A DNA stretch of 64,000 nt from Progne subis subis (lineage: Eukaryota; Chordata; Aves; Passeriformes; Hirundinidae). Below are positions 60,405 through 64,000 of the stretch, piece by piece. The position numbers and the translations under genes were made by a program. Position 1 is the first letter of the stretch. Each line of letters starts with the position of its first letter. The stretch spans positions 1,351,792 through 1,415,791 of the forward strand of contig JAKJHU010000037.1 of NCBI GenBank assembly GCA_022316685.1, written 5' to 3'. Under the pieces are notes generated by a model. It made no database searches, had not been told where the DNA came from, and saw only the letters and a list, made by a program, of their open reading frames with translations.

Positions 60405-62484
60405 GTAAACAAACCTCTCTCTATATATATTGATAAAGATATGTTCTCTGTAAATACATAGTTATTATGTAACACATTATACATAGAGAATAGGTTTCAA
60501 ATTTGGAGTTGTGTTTTGAGAAAAAGTGCAGCACCTGAGATCTGGTTCAGAGATTATCTTTTCAAATACCTACCACTTTAGCTTATTTCACAGACTTCCA
60601 TAATATCAGTCAATATTCCTATTTTTGCAAGAGTAGCAAATTTAATTTCTCAGTAAACAAAACTCTTTTTCATTCCTTGCTGTGGAATGTGATAACATTT
60701 TACATTACAAGCAGCTGCTCTGTAAAGATTGAAATGAGGACTATGTGTTAATACCACAAAGAAGAAACACAGGGCTGCAAAGTGCCCTTTCTTTGTCCAG
60801 GTGCCAGCACTATGAGGAATCAATACAAAATGAACAATTAAGATGAGAAAGAAAACAAACATAACTCTGTCCCCATTGCTTCTTTCTCAGTGTTAAAAGC
60901 CTTTTTGTTAAACAGGCAGAGGGGTAAAGATGATGAAATTCTGTGAGATATGAAAAAATTAAGCCCTCAGAATTTAGGACTTTGTCTTCCTCTAAAATGG
61001 CAAAGACAACCAAGGTCATTTTAAGTCAGTGAAACAGGAGCCATTCTCCTGTGCCCTTCAATTAAAGCAGGGTGTGCATAAAGATGATTTTCTCTACTGC
61101 ATCCTTTTCAGACTGACCCAGTAATGACAACCCAGTTTAGTATGATGACTTTGATAATCATTGTTATCTCAGGTATGCAGAGGTGGTGAGGAAGAAAAAC
61201 ATCTTATAAATGCCTGCCACCATAATAAAGTGACAACATATTTTACTATTAAGGAATGGGATATTTATTTCAGAGAATTTGTAGAAAAAATGTAAGCAGT
61301 CATGGGTAGAGATAGAAAAGATTTAAAGGGAGAGCCAATGAGCAAAATCACATTTCAAAGGATAGATTACATGATCCTTAACTGGGATTTTAGTGGTGCA
61401 CAGGACTTTGCTGTGTAATTCTCCGCAATGGACAGACATCCAGCAAAGTCAGACACACATCCCACTTGCGCCTACTGTGGGATACAGAGTTGAGTAAGCA
61501 GATAACAATCCTTCCAGGTGCAGAACAATAATTCAGAAACAATGGCCTAAAGTAAAAAGAAGAATTGAGTGTGAGTCTTTCGCTCCATCTCCTAGACTGA
61601 GCATCTGCTCAGCAGCTGAGGTGGACAGTTAGATTCAGACGCAAATCTTACTATTTTTGCATAAGCACGAAGCCCCTTTCTCCTATGGAAGGGATTTTCC
61701 AAACTGTTATGCTCCAGTGTGGAGAGCCACCTGGTGGGGGCTGGCAGCAGTGCCTGGCTGGGCTCACCTACAGAGCCCAGAATACTCTCGTTGCCGTATT
61801 CCTTTGCTTATTATTCTCGGGATTTCTGTTCTCAAAATCTTCATAGACTCCTAAGTTTTTCTGCTGTTTTTTTTTTTTTTTTTCCCTTATTTTTCGTTTA
61901 TATGTTTGTGCAATTTTACTTGTTCTTCAGCCAAACAGGTTTCATTAACAAGATTACCTGTTAGTGGGCCACTTCATAGCTGGACAAAATGTTTCAGAAA
62001 AAAAACCCAAAAAGTTAATTACTTCAAAGAACAAACTCACAATATCTTACAGATGTAAACCAAATTCACCAAATAATTTCATGTGGGGGAAGAAAAAGGT
62101 GCCTCATTCAGATGCATGTTTGAACTAGACAAGGGCAATTATTTTCTATCTGCCTGCTGTCTCAGGGCTTAGCACAGTGTGGAAGGCTGGAAGGGATTTG
62201 ATTCAGTTCTAATAAAATCCATCCTCTGTAAGACTGAAGGCTGGGTGTGGGCTGAGGAGGAGGTGCCAATAATCAGATCATGAGACGTTCTAAACAAGGG
62301 CTTCCTCACTCTTACCTTTCGAGATTGCTTCACTGGTTATTAAATACTGACATAATTACACATACCCCAAAAGAGAAGAAAAAGAACAAGAAAAAGAGGG
62401 AGAGTAGTGTGAGTTGATTCTCCAGCTGTGTGCCAGGAGTTTTGCTGGATAGACAGTATATCAATGCACTTGGATGCACTACAG

Positions 62485-62560
62485 GGGTAGCAGGGTTTGG
62501 ACCAAATGACCTTTAAAGTTCCTCCTCCAGCCCAGACTACTCTGTGACTCTGTGATTCGA
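62485..62560 (+). mobile_element. CR1 LINE 3' end fragment
   Basis: GGGTTTGGACCAAATGACCT then TTAAAGTTCCTCCTCCAGCC and CTCTGTGACTCTGTGATTC match the terminal 75 bp of CR1 in plus orientation. Only the tail is retained, as is usual for 5'-truncated copies. It may extend upstream to about 62430. Confidence 0.85.
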
Positions 62561-64000
62561 CGCACGGGTGTGCTCACACGAGTTACTGTTGAGTAACACA
62601 GAGCAAGTTCCTCAACAGGCACAATGCAAAGCAGACTTTGTTGTGGCATCAAGGCACTTTCCAGGGAGGTAGGAACTGCGAATTCAGATCCCCTCAAGAA
62701 GAGAGTTCTGAGCTTTAGGCTCTTAAATTGTAAATCCCTGAAAGGCTGAATGAACCCACTCTTTCTTTTTTTGTTTGGCAAGTCCAGGCTTTTTTTGGCA
62801 TTGTTCTTTTAACAAGTTATGAAATAATATTTTATCTAAGAGAAAAAGTTGTTGGTTTTTTTTTCACAGTAGGAGAAAATGGGGGGAAAAATCTGTATGA
62901 GCCACATAAATGTGGGTGTTTGATCCAAATCAACAATTTGATTCAGGTAACAAAAAGTCTCACAGCCTTAATTCCAAATGTGGGTTATTTTATTAAGTAT
63001 TCCCACTGATATTTCAAAAAAACATTCAGAAAGTGCTCCACCTATATTTTGCATCAGAGAGCGTTGGAAATTCAGGCAGTGAATTTTCTAATTTCCAAGC
63101 ATTTCATGAAAACAGGAGCTTCTTTCAGAATGTTGACCATCCTTTAGCCTGAGAAATATCTGGGGCATTTTATTTCAGTGCAGGAGACAATAGCAAGTAC
63201 GATTGTTCTCTTTTCTGTTGTTTTAAACTGTCACCTTTATGTATTTAATTAAATATGCAACACAGAACTGTTATGAGAGGGTTGAGTGTGCTAGACAGCG
63301 TAGCTCTTATCCTGCAAGAGAGAAAACCACTTATCTATATTCTTCTGTGGGGCATTCAATGTTTCCTGCAGGGTTGGGTGAGCTGGGTTGCACATCCTGC
63401 CCCGATCTCACCTGATCCCCTTCATACAGCTCATTGTATTAAATCCAGTGTCGGTCTGCAGAACACCCCCACACCCGCTTTCCTGCAGCATCAGGTGGAC
63501 CCCATATCCTCAGGCCAAACACACTGCACTCGTCTGGCTGCTCTGACATTGCTGCTCAGTCACCATAAAGGTCTAATGAACATTTTCTGTCTGCAGCTGT
63601 TTCTTTGCTGGTCTCAGGAGCAGGTGTGGGCTGAGTGAGTGCCCTGGCAGGGAATAATGCACAGCCTCAGAGGCACAGGCAAAGCACCCAGCCAGTCCAG
63701 GCTTTTTGAATTTCTCTGTTTTTAAAATACTGTTTCTTTCATATTTTTGGTCCCATTTTTCTTTCCTTAATTTAAAAAACACATTCTCACACTAATATAC
63801 TTCATGTCAGAGGCATTTCTAATTTGAATGCCCGAGTAACAGAGTGGCTGTAGTTCCTCTGCTTAGTACATGAGTAGCTGTTTATTCTAGAAGGTCTTTC
63901 AACAACACATCTTATTATCTCTGAATTAAAAAAAAAAAAAAAAAAAAAAAGATTATGCATGCACAATGCCCTCACATCATGCTTCTAACTATCATATAAA
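62561..64000. other. Non-coding DNA, no gene recognised
   Basis: No gene supported. A 127-codon plus frame (63255-63638) is unrecognised and Leu/His/Ser-rich with no motif. A run of 23 A lies at 63928-63950. Confidence 0.55.

Larger units (their letters stand above)
56896..62484. other. Non-coding DNA, no gene recognised
   Basis: No exon identified. Simple repeats include 33 A (57160-57192), (AATA)n (60382-60404) and 17 T (61867-61883). Two overlapping frames on opposite strands at 59934-60383 (149 and 126 codons) lie in a locally GC-richer patch and are unrecognised. Confidence 0.55.

Noticed and set aside
63255..63638. 127-codon plus frame at the right end
   Set aside because: No recognised domain, no exon signals, and low-complexity Leu/His/Ser content.

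Overview
The window reads as non-coding nuclear DNA of a bird. Degenerate chicken-repeat-1 (CR1) LINE copies occur in both orientations, most recognised by the diagnostic CR1 3' end (CATTCTATGATTCTATGAT-like octamers). The DNA is AT-rich with many mononucleotide and short tandem repeats, and it carries an ERVL-type (class III) endogenous retrovirus of avian style. I find no host exon that I can defend, no tRNA or rRNA gene and no CRISPR array. The window is best described as intergenic or intronic. A passerine is my guess for the species group, but the sequence does not prove it.

The only long coding capacity is one near full-length provirus on the minus strand (18049-24900, 6.85 kb). It has two 657-bp LTRs that are almost identical, a 5-bp target duplication (CTGAC) on both sides, a lysine-tRNA-type primer site with unusually long tRNA resemblance, and a polypurine tract. 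Reading leftward from the 5' LTR, the frames are: a hydrophobic 137-codon ORF, three out-of-phase gag segments, a protease with the start of reverse transcriptase, an RT fingers/palm segment, and a long frame for the rest of RT (YIDD), RNase H and integrase (HHCC, D,D35E, C-terminal domain). No env or dUTPase is seen. At least one in-frame stop and several frame changes break the coding region, although the LTRs indicate a recent insertion.

Other repeats are a probable solo LTR near 3.34-3.72 kb, CR1 fragments at 7.5, 10.8, 12.9-13.95 and 62.5 kb, and a composite CR1 cluster at 53.5-56.9 kb. Between them lies AT-rich DNA with simple repeats, including a run of 21 G, a run of 33 A, a (TA)15 tract and a 160-bp G/T-rich block. 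Short open frames elsewhere look like chance or shadows. One 171-codon frame at 31.9-32.4 kb is longer than expected by chance but unrecognised.
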